A DNA stretch of 61,056 nt from Acanthamoeba lenticulata. Its lineage: Eukaryota > Discosea > Longamoebia > Acanthamoebidae. The stretch lies in the NCBI GenBank assembly GCA_002179805.1, contig NAVB01000636.1, forward strand, positions 1-61,056. The letters run 5' to 3'. The notes under the pieces are model-generated. The model was given only the letters and a program-made list of their open reading frames with translations, was not told where the DNA came from and did not search any database. A program made the translations under genes and the position numbers. Of this stretch, positions 34,059-44,410 are shown one piece after another (position 1 is the stretch's first letter; the number at the start of each line of letters is the position of its first letter).

Positions 34059-35738
34059 ATGTACCTGGCCATCCACCAACTCTGCTCTACTGCCATCATC
34101 ATCACGCAGCGCACCCCGCCTCAGTCGAGCCAACAACGAACGACAACAATAGTATCATCCCATACGCGCGACCCAGATCGGCAGGGGAGACCTTCCTTCG
34201 TCTTCACCCTGACGAGCAACATCGTCCTCAACTTGGTTCTGAACAGCGGTCTGACCCTGCTGACCAACCGCTACGACGTCTTCATTGACTACGCGCTCAC
34301 AAACACCCTCATCGCAGTCTTCCTCCTGCTTTTACTCAGACTCCAGTGTCCTGCACCTGTCATCTTCTTCATCTGGGCAGTGTACGTGTCCTTTTTTTCG
34401 TTCTTGTCTTCGTTTTTCACTATTCTCAGAATGCTACGACAGTCATCTGTTCGACAGGGCTTCTCGCATGTCCTTATGTGAGCCGGCTCTGGGCCTTGAC
34501 AAGTGGTACGATCCAACCACCGGTTTCTTGAAACAACAGGAGCTAATCAACGCACAACGCAGGTTTCTGGTGGCATCTCTGCAAGCGTTCTTCGTTTCAG
34601 GCGCGCGAGGCGGCGGCCTTGCCCTGACCGTCGGAACATCCCTTCAACTGGGACTGCTCCTATGGGGGAATTGGCTGCGAGAATCGCTCACTTGCACCAA
34701 TCTACCAACAGATGTTCTTCCTTGGCTGTACGACAAAGCCGCCACCCCATCGTAGTTGAGAGTCACACTTATGGTAAACATATTCTACCAGATTTCGGAG
34801 CATCATGGCGAACCTCGACTTCGCGTTCTGCGTTGGAATCACCTGCGTTAGCTACGAGAAATCCTGCCCGGATGCCTGGGAAGCTGAGCAGCCAACATTG
34901 AATTCCGAGAGTCTCGTAAGCAAGTTGCGAAAGCGCCTTTTCGCCAACACCTGCCCTGGTGCTTATCCCAACCGCTTGGTGCAATGCAACCCTCGGATTG
35001 ACCCGCTAACCACGGGTGTGCTTCTAGAGCTACGAACGCCACTGCATGCAACCTCCACCGCGCTTCTCGCTGAGAACGAGCTGCAGCGCGACTCGGCGCC
35101 TCCAATTACGCAGCGAGTGCTGTTGGTGGATGACAGTCAATCGAATCAGATGGTGGGCAGCCGCGTGCTCACGAAGCTGGGATACAAGGTCGATGTGGCC
35201 ACCAACGGCGCAGAAGCCGTCGACTGTATCTTTGACCCCTGCGGTGGGCCCTACGACCTCGTCTTGATGGACTGCCACATGCCCGGTACCTTCTGTTTCC
35301 CTTCTTCCTTGAGAGGCCACAGCTCGGCTGACGCGCCCATGTGGTGCAGTGATGGACGGCTTCAAGGCGACAAAGGAGATTCGCAGACGCGAGGGAGAAC
35401 GGCGGGGTGCCGAAAGGCTGAGAAGGGAGGAGGCAGCCGTGGCAAGAGGAGAAGCTGAGGTGGAACAGGAGGAGCAGGAGAGAGAAGAAGGAAGCGGCGA
35501 TGCGCATCGACAGCTGATCTTGGCCTGCACAGCGTCGGGCACGCAGGAGGAGGCCCTTGCCAGTGGCATGGACGGCTTTCTCACCAAGGTGCATGCTCAC
35601 CCTGTCATTATCATCATACACCTGATGGAGTCAACCACTGACCTCGGGTACGAATGTGATGTCCATCAGCCCCTGCGCCAAGAAGCGCTCAAGGCAGCTC
35701 TGGCGAAATGGCTCCCCAAACCATGTAAAAAGACCTGA
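34059..35738 (+). CDS. membrane protein with degenerate histidine-kinase H-box and receiver domain
   Basis: This resembles a hybrid histidine kinase that has lost its kinase core. The N-terminal part (from the ATG at 34059) has membrane segments: TSNIVLNLVLNSGLTLLTNR and LTNTLIAVFLLLLLR, and later FLVASLQAFFVSG and TSLQLGLLLWGNW. Exon joins between 34390 and 34900 are unresolved. Splicing out 34953-35021, an in-frame intron ending TTCTAG, gives RLFANTCPELRTPLHATSTA, which aligns with the usual FLANMSHELRTPLHA but has Pro in place of the phospho-His. No HATPase motifs follow. Instead the receiver domain begins at once: RVLLVDDSQSNQMV (acidic pair), LVLMDCHMP (phospho-Asp), MDGFKATKEIRR, ACTAS (Thr) and FLTKPL (Lys), all conserved. 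Last exons are 35350-35588 and 35670-35738. The 35-residue Arg/Glu insert before ILACTAS is unusual. Confidence 0.6.
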
Positions 35739-35746
35739 ACAATAAA

Positions 35747-36571
35747 TCAGTTGGTACATCCAAGCGAGTCTAATGACTCCAAGTCGTTCAAGAGCGCCGA
35801 GGTAGCTGGTCCGGCCGGCAGCGAGAGCCCCAGAATCGTGTAGCGGAACTCGTGCGCCAGGTCCGCTCGGGACCGCGCCCAGTTGGTCTCGTTGCCGCTC
35901 ATGAGGAAAGCCATGGCCAGGTACATGCTGCGGAACAGCGCCTTGCTGCAGGCCCTGACGCTCTCCCCGTCGCGGCAGTTGGGCCTTCCCCTGGTGCCGC
36001 CCAAATGCGCCCTCAGCCGCTCCAACAGCGGGTCGATGTGCTCGTCGCTGTCGTGCGGCGTCAGCACGCCATGAAAGCGGGAGAGGTCGGCCAAGGATCC
36101 CGAAGCATCCGCGGTAGAGTCCAGCCCGCTCAGGTGAAGGAGGTTCCACAGCAAGTAGAGGGTCAGGAGATCGATGAAGATGCTGCCTATGCCAAAGTTG
36201 AAGCCACTGTTGGAGCCCGTGTACATACGTTGTGGCTCGCCGTGATTGGAGTCCACAACCGCACGGAGGAAGCCGTAGTCTTCGCGGTCCAGCGCGACCT
36301 TGGTGGCCGCCATGATCCGCTCGTGGGCGGCATCGTGCAAAAACGAATAGTCGAACTCCACCAGCGGGATGTCAGCACGAGGCTTGGCCTCGGCAATGCG
36401 CGCGGCATGCGGTCGAGCGAACTCTTCCATTGCCCGCAGCAGCTCTTCGGCAAGGAAGGCGACCTCTTTGCGAATGCGGTTGCGGAGTTCATCGGTTCGG
36501 GGGTGCACATGGCCCAGCTCCATGAGAGCTAAGTATCGTCGCCAGCTTATGGCGTGGGTCTGGTGCGTCAT
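35747..36571 (-). CDS. uncharacterised helical protein, single exon
   Basis: I do not recognise this 274-residue protein. It is intronless. It is mostly helical, with a charged first third (RTDELRNRIRKEVAFLAEEL), the motif LVEFDYSFLHDAAHERI, a hydrophobic stretch FIDLLTLYLLWNLLHLSGL that may be a membrane or buried helix, and a C-terminal helical part (FRSMYLAMAFLMSGNETNW). Its stop codon is only 8 bp from the stop of the convergent receiver gene, so their 3' UTRs must overlap. The codon use and base composition are like neighbouring genes, so it is very probably a real gene; the opposite strand also has long ORFs, but these lack continuity. Confidence 0.6.
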   Translation of the reverse strand: MTHQTHAISWRRYLALMELGHVHPRTDELRNRIRKEVAFLAEELLRAMEEFARPHAARIAEAKPRADIPLVEFDYSFLHDAAHERIMAATKVALDREDYGFLRAVVDSNHGEPQRMYTGSNSGFNFGIGSIFIDLLTLYLLWNLLHLSGLDSTADASGSLADLSRFHGVLTPHDSDEHIDPLLERLRAHLGGTRGRPNCRDGESVRACSKALFRSMYLAMAFLMSGNETNWARSRADLAHEFRYTILGLSLPAGPATSALLNDLESLDSLGCTN

Positions 36572-36713
36572 GGCGATGAATGAAGATAAAACACCAAGTT
36601 ACGGAGGAAATGATAAGGAAAATAGATTTTTTGATTAAGTACTCGAAACCGTTGCCGCACTTTCTTTAGGCACTTAGACGGCGTGAGCTTGCGGGCCGGT
36701 TAGTCGTGTAAAG

Positions 36714-38821
36714 ATGCTGGTAGGACGATCAGTCGTCGCCCTCTTGTTGCTGGCTTTGGCTTTGGCATTCGCGCCAACTGGCATACTCGGAGAACCGCAA
36801 GAAGGAACCCAACAGTGGATCTTCTTCCGCCCGCCCGCAAACGCAAGTAGCAACTGGGACTATGGCGTGCTGGCCAACCGTTTCGACTTTCGTGGCAGGT
36901 CTTTTATCTCTCTCTGTCTCTTTATGATGAACGAAAAGAAAAGGCTGAACGAAACTGCCTTGGGAGTGCAGCTACAAGTTCTTCGGGCTGCTCGTGGGCA
37001 GCTATGATGATGTTCTCGTGCTGAAGACGCTCTACCCCACCTCGCAGGCCTATGCTTTTGCTCTCTACAACGCCTCGGAGCATCTCTGGTTCGACTCTTC
37101 CCCTCCCCTTCGCCCTCAGCGTGCAGGCTTGAGAGCTTAAAGAGCTGCACGCAATCGCGGTTGTGTTCGCCACAGGGTGGCCGAGTGCGAGGCTCGGTTC
37201 GGCTCCGTGCTGGCGACAGAGGTGGCGCGCGCTCTCCTTGCCGCGCACATTCCCGTGCTCAAAACCTACAAAGGTGCTGCCCCAGCTCTTCGCCACTGTC
37301 TCGGCCCAAGTCACTGTCTCGAGACAGGCCACAGTCCAGGCCTCGTACCCCATTGCTGATGCAGGAAAACACCAACAGACCAGTCTGGCTGGATGGCCTT
37401 CATCATCAAGGGCCCTGACGTGGCGGCCCTGCACCAGTTCCCCCAAGTTGTGCTCGTGCCGGTGCCCAGGCGTGCCCAGGTGGCCGCCCTGCCGTTCGAA
37501 GCCACCACGCTCCACAAGCTCTTTGCCACCGGCATGGTGGAGAGCCCTCTGAAGAAGAACGCCATCATCGCCAAGTTGATCACGGACGTCTCCAAGGAGA
37601 GGCTGCGCAAGAACGTCGAGCATCTCAGCTCCTACTTCACCCGCCTCTCCACATCGCAGCCCGGTAGAGCCCCGCTTCCTTCCCCATCGTTGTTCCTTCT
37701 TTCGGCCCCGCACGCTCACCACGGATTGGATACAATAGTGCGGGAGGCGCAGGCGTGGATCGCCCGCCAGTACGCCATGTTGGGGCTCGACGTTTCCATT
37801 TACCCCTTCAAGGAGGGCTTCTCGGACAACGTGATCGCCGAGATGCGTGGCGCCGTGGACCCGTCCAAGATCGTCATCGTGAGCGGCCACTACGACTCGC
37901 GCTCCGTCAACATTTCTGTACGGCCGTTGCTTGTACCTTTCTTCCTGTGTGGTTGTTTGGCCCTTTGCCGACCGCTCTCCGCAGGACCCGGAGATGCGCG
38001 CGCCGGGCGCCGATGACAACGGGAGCGGCACGTCCAACGTACTGGAGCTGGCCCGCGTCTTTACTCAGAGCGGCCTCAAGTGCGCTGCCGCTTTTTTCTT
38101 TTATTTATCCAATACTTAATTTATTTATTTATTTAATTATTCTGAAATTTGGGCAATCGTCATCGGGACGACTTGCGGACACGACAGGTTCAGGCACACG
38201 ATCCGCTTCTGCTCGTGGTCGGGTGAGGAGCAGGGTCTCGTGGGCTCTCGCGTCTACGCCCAGGAGATGCGCGCGCAGAATGTCGACATCATCGCCGTCC
38301 TGAACAGCGACATGCTCGGTACTTTAACTTTTCCCCCCTCCCCACAAAGCCCAATCCGCCCCAGAACGGCGCACTAAAAGGGCACGCCTGCGATGTTCCG
38401 TGGTGACATCATGGCGCAAAGGGTGGACGCTGCCGGACCAGCCGGTGACGCTCGGCATGAAGGACCGCTATGTGACCCCGGAGCTCCTGTGGCTGGCCAA
38501 CAACCTGACCCAGCTCTACGTGCCCGATCTGCCCGTCGGCTCCAGCCCGTCGTGCTGCTCCGACCACCAGAGCTTCTATGAGCAGGGCTACCCGGCGGTT
38601 GGGTACGGGCAGCTGGCCAGCCTCGCTCAAGACAAGACGTGGGCTGACCCAGCAATGGCGTTGGTCTTGGGGACAGGTACTTTGAGAACCCGGGCTCTGC
38701 GTCGGACTATCCGCACTACCACAAGTCGACCGACTTGCCAGAGTACCTCAACTTTGACCAGATGGTGCTCATCTCACGCGCCATCGGCGCCGCCGTCGCC
38801 ACCGTCGCCGTCCCGTTGTGA
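36714..38821 (+). CDS. M28-family zinc aminopeptidase, secreted
   Basis: Nine exons (36714-36898, 36972-37088, 37176-37273, 37379-37663, 37739-37917, 37985-38079, 38188-38318, 38422-38602, 38677-38821) give about 471 residues. A signal peptide is clear (VVALLLLALALAFAPTGILG). The C-terminal M28 domain has all five metal ligands in order: His in IVSGHYDS, bridging Asp in GADDNGSGTSN, Glu pair in WSGEEQGLVGS, Asp in NSDMLG, and His in YPHYHKSTD. Cys pairs PSCCSDHQSF are also typical. It should cleave N-terminal amino acids in the phagolysosome or outside the cell. The acceptor for exon 8 was chosen at 38422 because it restores NSDMLGWTLPDQPVTLG; other acceptors break the motif. Confidence 0.88.
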
Positions 38822-38872
38822 TTTTCTTTTCTCTCTTGTTTTAAAAAATAAATATTTCACGAGGCACGAAGG

Positions 38873-39956
38873 ATGGAGGCGGAAGACGAACTGAAGAAGA
38901 CGGAGCACAAGTTCCGCACAAATACCGTGGTCATCTACGAGCACACGGTGACTGACGACATCGTGCCGCACTGGGCCAACATTTGGTACAAGGGGCTCGC
39001 GCCGCAAGCACATTTCTGAAATCACTCACCGCAATTCTTGGACAGGGGCGCGGTACGTTCATGCTTTCCTGTCGGCATTGTTTGGCAACAAGTTGTTGTC
39101 GTGTGCAAGTGGCTTGACGAACAAGATCCGGCGTTAAGGCTCCGGTCCTGTGCAAGCATTTCGAAGATTTCGCACCAACCCACTTTCAGGGCAAGCGGGT
39201 GGTGGAGGTCGGTGCCGGAACGGGCTTGGTCGGCATCTTTGTGGCCAAGCTTGGTACCTTTTCATCGGTGTTTGTGTGCGTTGTTTCAGCACTCATCATC
39301 GGTGCGTACTGGCGCAGGTGCTCAGGTGACGCTGACAGACCAGCGACCAGCCCTCCCCCTGCTGGCCCACAACGCCAAGGCCAACGGCGTCGAATGCGCC
39401 GTCCAGGAGCTGGACTGGTGCCCGATCGCGGCCTTTGCAGACCCGCTTGCGCCGTGCTGCAGCACACCCAACTCACGCCTGCAAACCGCTCCATCGTGAC
39501 AGGGGAGAGAAGCCAGGCATCAACAAGGATGAGGTGGATGTGATTCTCTGTAGCGATTGCATCTACGACGAGGACCTCGTGGAGATACTGGCCAAGACCA
39601 TCGCGGCCCTGGCGCGTCCTGACACGGGTGCGCCGCCTGGCATGCCATGCGCCCGACGTTTCGGCAACCCAGTACGCTCATGCGTCTCGCTCACCTCCAC
39701 AACGTGCAGAAATCTATGTCGCCTACCAGCACCGACGCAAGGCAGTGCAGCAGCAGTTTTTGGATTGTGCTGCAGCCTGCAACCTCAAGATCGTCAAGGT
39801 ACCAACCATCCTCGTTTGGTGTGCCCCACACAGTCGCACTCACCTCGTACGGTGCCCTGGTCTTATGTTCTGCGTTGCTAGACCGAGGACATAGTGGACA
39901 AGGACTCGCTGTACAAGGATCAATTCACGATCGTACACTATAAAGCTGAACCGTAA
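38873..39956 (+). CDS. METTL21-like protein lysine methyltransferase
   Basis: Seven exons (38873-38985, 39046-39052, 39139-39253, 39318-39417, 39503-39627, 39710-39798, 39882-39956) give about 207 residues, the usual size of METTL21 proteins. Motif I of the SAM site is VVEVGAGTGLVGIFVAKLGA, followed by QVTLTDQRPALPLL (acidic ribose-binding Asp), ELDWGEKPG, and the post-II segment VDVILCSDCIYDEDLV, where this group usually has D-x-x-Y. The end EIYVAYQHRRKAVQQQFLD also fits methyltransf_16 proteins. Members trimethylate lysine in chaperones and elongation factors; the target here is unknown. The second exon is only 7 nt long; without it the frame fails. The gene starts 51 bp after the M28 stop codon. 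Confidence 0.8.
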
Positions 39957-40446
39957 ACTCGCGCACACGTTGCTTTCCTCTCCTTACACCATCCACAACA
40001 ACCCGTCAGTGCTACGTTGCCTCTTGCACTTAGCACACAGTAGCTGTGTGGCCACGCGGACGAGTTCGCCCTCGTGTTCTAGGCCCGCCGATCGCCAAGA
40101 CCACAGCCGCGACTCGGGGTTTCTCCGGAGTGTTGGGAAACTCCGACTCCGCCGGAGCGCGGGAAGGCGGAAGCAAAGCCGAGCAATTTCTTAGCTTTGG
40201 GGGGGCTACTGCGAGTTTTCAAGTTGCGCCTTCGCTGCTTTTTGTTCACGTTCAAAGCAAGAAGACGAATCGAGACAAGCTTAAGTACCGCACTACTCGG
40301 CTTGTATTGCTTCATCTTACCCTTTCCCAAGCCACTGTACCGAATGACCGAGACCTACTGCATGATTTTCGACTACAGCATCTCCGCCTCCGCAGTGTAA
40401 TCAACATATCAGCCCAATTTTCCATCTCCTTTGCACATATACAACC
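39957..40446. other. intergenic/long 5' UTR, with imperfect hairpin
   Basis: About 490 bases between the methyltransferase and the small decapping-type gene hold no gene I recognise. An imperfect inverted repeat at 40123-40157 (ctccgg and ccggag arms, with inner gagt/actc pairs) could form a hairpin. The rest is moderately GC-rich with one T-rich patch. Confidence 0.35.
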
Positions 40447-40870
40447 ATGACTTCTACTACATCAACGCTGTCTAGCTTTAACGCTTTGTTCAACAACTCG
40501 TCGCCCAACGCGGCGCCACGGTACAGCTAGATCACAAACTTATTGCATCCGGGATGCTGTTCCTTCTCTTACCCGCCCTTTTTCTAGCTATGCCACTACC
40601 CCCCAGACCAACAAGGCCCGGTACCTCGAGGCCCGTTCTACCAGGCGCACCCCACGCAAGGAGGCGAAGCCGACCAAGTCGGTGAGCTCGCCTGGCGACA
40701 TGACTCGCAAGAGGACCCCGCCCAGGTCAACCTCAGCCTCGCCTGAAAGATGGGCCAACGGATTGGTGTCGCCACCCCCCTCGGCGCTCCCAATTCCGTG
40801 CTTCGACGATGACGACGTTGCTCCCATTCGCCCGTCTTCGTCTGCGCAACGCCAGCTGGTGTTTGCGTAA
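40447..40870 (+). CDS. small Edc1/PNRC-like protein (candidate decapping activator)
   Basis: Two exons, 40447-40520 and 40588-40870, join in phase to 118 residues. The protein is disordered and basic in the middle (KARYLEARSTRRTPRKE, MTRKRTPPRS). Near the C-terminus is WANGLVSPPPSALPIPCFDD. This resembles the short linear motif by which yeast Edc1/Edc2 and human PNRC2 bind Dcp1: an aromatic-A-G start, a spacer and then L-P-x-P-x-F. In those proteins the motif also stimulates Dcp2, so this may be a cytoplasmic mRNA decapping enhancer in P-bodies. The evidence is the motif, the small size and the basic low-complexity context; sequence identity is low, so chance similarity is possible. Confidence 0.45.
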
Positions 40871-41214
40871 ATCGTTACGATGGGTGGAGGGTAGCTCCCT
40901 CCCCCTAAAATCACGCTAGTGGAAGAGTATGAGGGACGAGAGGATAGGATACACCTCCGCGTTTTTTAGGAGGTTCGACGACTCCCCGCCCTGATGCTTC
41001 TTGCACGTTTACACCATAAAGCATCACATCATCCCCAACCCGACCGGGCCACAACGGGCACATTCCACGCATATCCTTGGGAAAAGGGGAAATGGCTTTT
41101 TTTTTTGAGACCAGCAACGCCGGCGGCCCTTGTTGCCTCGACCACATAGCGGTTTCGTCTGCCTCGACAGCACCACAACTTCACGAGAGAGATTTAAAAG
41201 AGATCAAAAAGACT
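40871..41214. other. intergenic, no gene seen
   Basis: About 340 bases between the small Edc1/PNRC-like gene and the HutD-AstE gene. An open frame continues upstream of the chosen HutD start as far as the ATG at 41092, so a longer N-terminus is possible. No other feature is visible. Confidence 0.4.
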
Positions 41215-44190
41215 ATGGAGAGTGCACAAGAACGTGTCAAGCCCAGTTGCCGGGTGTTCTCTGACTACAAGAGCATGGCGTGGAAGAACGGCCTCGGCCA
41301 GTCTGTTGAAATTGCTGTGGTACTGCTCTTGAAGGATTTGTTCACGTTGTTCAGCTGAGGTGGCTACACGCTGCTCACCCTTGGGCGCGTTGACCAGGTA
41401 CCGCCCGGGTGCGACTTTACGGTGACGCCCTTCCTGTGGCGGGTGTCGTTGACCGAGGTGGTGGGCTCCTCCACCTTCTCCCTCTTCCATGCCTACGATC
41501 GCATCATACTGCGGTATGCACCTTCCTCGACCGTCCACATGTAGTTGGCAGGCGAGACCTTACCGACGGACGGGCGCTGGGGCTGCAGCATCGAGGGCGA
41601 TGAGGAGCTGAGGCTGAAGCACAACTTCGCGGCCAAGGTGGATACCTTCCCGACCTTCACACCGCACAAGTTCAAGGGCGAGTGGCACACCGAGTGCCTC
41701 GTGTCGGGCGGCCAGAAGGTGGTCGACATGAACGTTATCTACGACCGGCAGCAGGTCAAGGCCTCGGTCAAGGCCATCGAGGCGCTCGAGGGCGTGCCCA
41801 TCCAGCACACCGTCTCCACCAAGGGCACCACCCTGGTCTACTCCTGCAACGGCACCGTCGACATCACGTCGGCCGACCTCTCCGAGGCCGGCGTCAACGA
41901 CAAGTTCACGGCCAAGGCCGGCGAGACCTTTGAGCTCTGCTGCGTCGAGGACCGCAACATCCAGCTCCAGTTCGACGCCCATGCCGGGTACGGCGCTCCG
42001 CAGCGATGCCACGTCTTGGACAGACCACCATGTGGCTTTTTCTCCCTTGCTCACACGCACAAGCAGGGCCGCGGGCAAGCTGGTGATCATCACCCTCGCG
42101 CCCAAGACCAATGTCGACGTCGAGTTTGACGCGAGCGTCTCCTACGACAGCTCGGCCGTGTGGAAGGTGGACCCCTCTTGGCACAGAATCACAGCCTCTT
42201 GCGCTGACGTTGTCGACATACCAGATCTGGCACGCCGACGATGAGGAAGAGGAGGCAGCAGCTGCGGCCAAGGCGCCCGAGCCCACCACAGTCCGGTCCC
42301 TCATACAGCGATCCTCCTCGCAGAACCTGTACGATGGCCTCTCTTTTTTATTTTTTATTTTATTTTTATTTTCCCCAAAATATTTTGTGCCACTCAAACC
42401 ATTCGTGCTGGGCCTCTTCTGCTGGGACAGGGCGCGCCTGCAGCGCAGCGGCTCGGTCCTGTTCGAGCACACGGGCCCGGCCCAGGTCTACAAGCCGCCC
42501 CGCATGCGCACGCGCTTCGAGGCCGAGGTCCCGCCGCCCATCGTCGCCGGTGAGCCGAGCTTCTCCCCATTCTTCCCTCTTCCAAACACTGGGCTGGGTG
42601 ATCGCGACTCACGGCCATCATCGCGGCGCCATAGACGCGCTGCACGTGACCGACTTCCCCAAGGGCGAGGTGCGCACGGCGTGGATCAACATGGTGCGGA
42701 GCCCGCTGGGCGAGTGGATCCGCGTGCCCGTCCTCGTCGCCCGCGGCACTGAGGTGTGCACCTCTCCCCTCTGCCAGACGTGGCCAAGAGCCCACAGAGC
42801 GTAGCCGGTGGCGGCGGCTGACGTGTGATGGAACGGCCCAACGCCACCAGGACGGCCCCACGCTCGGCCTTACGGCGGCCGTTCACGGCAACGAGCTCAA
42901 CGGCGTGCCGTGCATCCACAAGATCATCAACACCGTCAACGTGCGCAAGCTCAAGGGCACGGTGGTGGGTGTCCCGTGCGTGAACATCGCGGGCTACCTG
43001 CGCATGCAACGCGGCTGGAGCGACGGCGTCGACCTCAACCGCCACTTCCCCGGAAAGGAGCGCGGCCTCGTACGTTTTTTTTACTTTTAATTTTGATTTA
43101 AATGTTTTTAATTGCGTTTTACTTGCTCGTGGACAGTCGTCGGAGGTGTTCTGCCACGCCGTGATCCAGCGCATCGTGAAGGGCAACTTTGACTACCTCA
43201 TCGGTTCGTCTGCTTGTCGCGGGCTTCTTGTGCTCTGGACTCATCTTATCTTCTTGGCGGCAAGACAGACTTGCACACCGCGTCGTTTGGGCGCATCAAC
43301 TCGTACTATGTGCGGGCCGATCTCAACAGCCCGGACGCCAAGGCGTTGGCCAATCTAGTCAACCCTCAGATCATCCTCCACGATGCCGGCCACGGTGGTG
43401 CGCGACTCTCCCTCTCTGGCTGTCTCTGTCTCCCCACACCCGCGGGTCCTGATCGGGTTTGCGCGGGCGGGAATCGGTCCGATCGCAGGCACGCTGCGCG
43501 GCGCGGCGACGAACCTTGGGATCAAGGCCATCACGGTCGAGATCGGCAACCCGCAGCTCCTGCAGGCATGCCTCCCTCCTCCACACGCAGATGAAATCGA
43601 GCTGCACCCGAACTTCTAACTCAATGGAGACTAAACGCACAACGCGACACAACACAGAACCAATTCATTCAGTGGACATCGTCCGGCATCCTCAACGTGC
43701 TCGACCACTACGGGATGTACTCCAGGAGCATGGCCGAGGTACGCTACGTGGCTCACTGAAGCGAGTCCGTCAGTCCAGGTCACACGTTTTGTGCATGTGC
43801 GTTGATGTGCTGCACAGAGGGAAGATGAATCGCCGACGTCGCCTGTCGTGTGCAAGACCGGCTACTGGACCTACACGACCAACGGCGGCATCCTTGAGAT
43901 CTACCCGGGCGTCAACACGCTCATTAAGAAGGGCGACTTGGTGGCCCGCATGCGCAACATCTTTGGTGCGTGCCTGCGCATCTACCTCGCCACGTGTAAA
44001 CCGTACGGGGGACTCACGTGTTGGGCGTGTGGCAGGCAACATCGTGGAGGAGTACTTTTCGGACGCCGACGGCATCGTGATCGGCCGCAGCTCCAACCCG
44101 GTGGCCTCAACCGGCGATCGCATCCTCCATTTGGGCATCCTTCACGATCCGTCAGAGCCCTTGCCCCAGGCCAGCCACGAAAACTATTAG
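41215..44190 (+). CDS. HutD/Ves-like domain fused to succinylglutamate desuccinylase/aspartoacylase (AstE) domain
   Basis: Fourteen exons join in phase to about 644 residues: 41215-41319, 41398-41513, 41589-41987, 42067-42166, 42225-42328, 42431-42549, 42635-42753, 42851-43069, 43137-43203, 43269-43394, 43489-43565, 43658-43738, 43818-43965 and 44036-44190. Residues 1-210 match HutD/Ves, a bicupin: DYKSMAWKNGLGQSVEIAV, FLWRVSLTEV, STFSLFHAYDRI, GEWHTECL, VVDMNVIYDR. After an acidic/Ala linker comes an M14-type zinc hydrolase: GLTAAVHGNELNG (H-x-x-E), VDLNRHFPG, DLHTASFG (third ligand), VEIGNPQLL (catalytic Glu). The end, TYTTNGGILEIYPG, is typical of AstE/AspA-like proteins. HutD sits in bacterial histidine-utilisation operons, so a link to N-acyl or formyl-glutamate hydrolysis is plausible but inferred. 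One intron, 43566-43657, uses a GC donor. Confidence 0.72.
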
Positions 44191-44410
44191 AGCCTTGTGC
44201 TTGCTCAAATGAATAAGGGTAGTGAGGGCACCTCCAAAGCTGTGGCCAGCGGGGATGACGTCAATAACACTTGTAGGACTGAATAAATAATACATGATGA
44301 ACGACATGAGCTTTTGCCATTGGCTGCGACTGTGCTGTGTTGCGCAGAAACGTCTACGTGGCTTGTGACGGCTTGCTGGCCTGGTTCCGAGTGTAATCTT
44401 TGACTTCTTT

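Noticed and set aside
36922..38037. 371-residue minus-strand ORF across the M28 peptidase
   Set aside because: No motifs, and it spans several well-supported introns of the peptidase.
38319..38421. Acceptor at 38367 for the M28 peptidase
   Set aside because: It adds an Arg-rich stretch and breaks the conserved NSDMLG motif; the acceptor at 38421 preserves it.
41514..41544. Apparent frameshift or 31-nt intron in the HutD part
   Set aside because: Using the downstream acceptor at 41588 gives a normal 75-nt intron and restores DRIILRIEGDEEL in frame.
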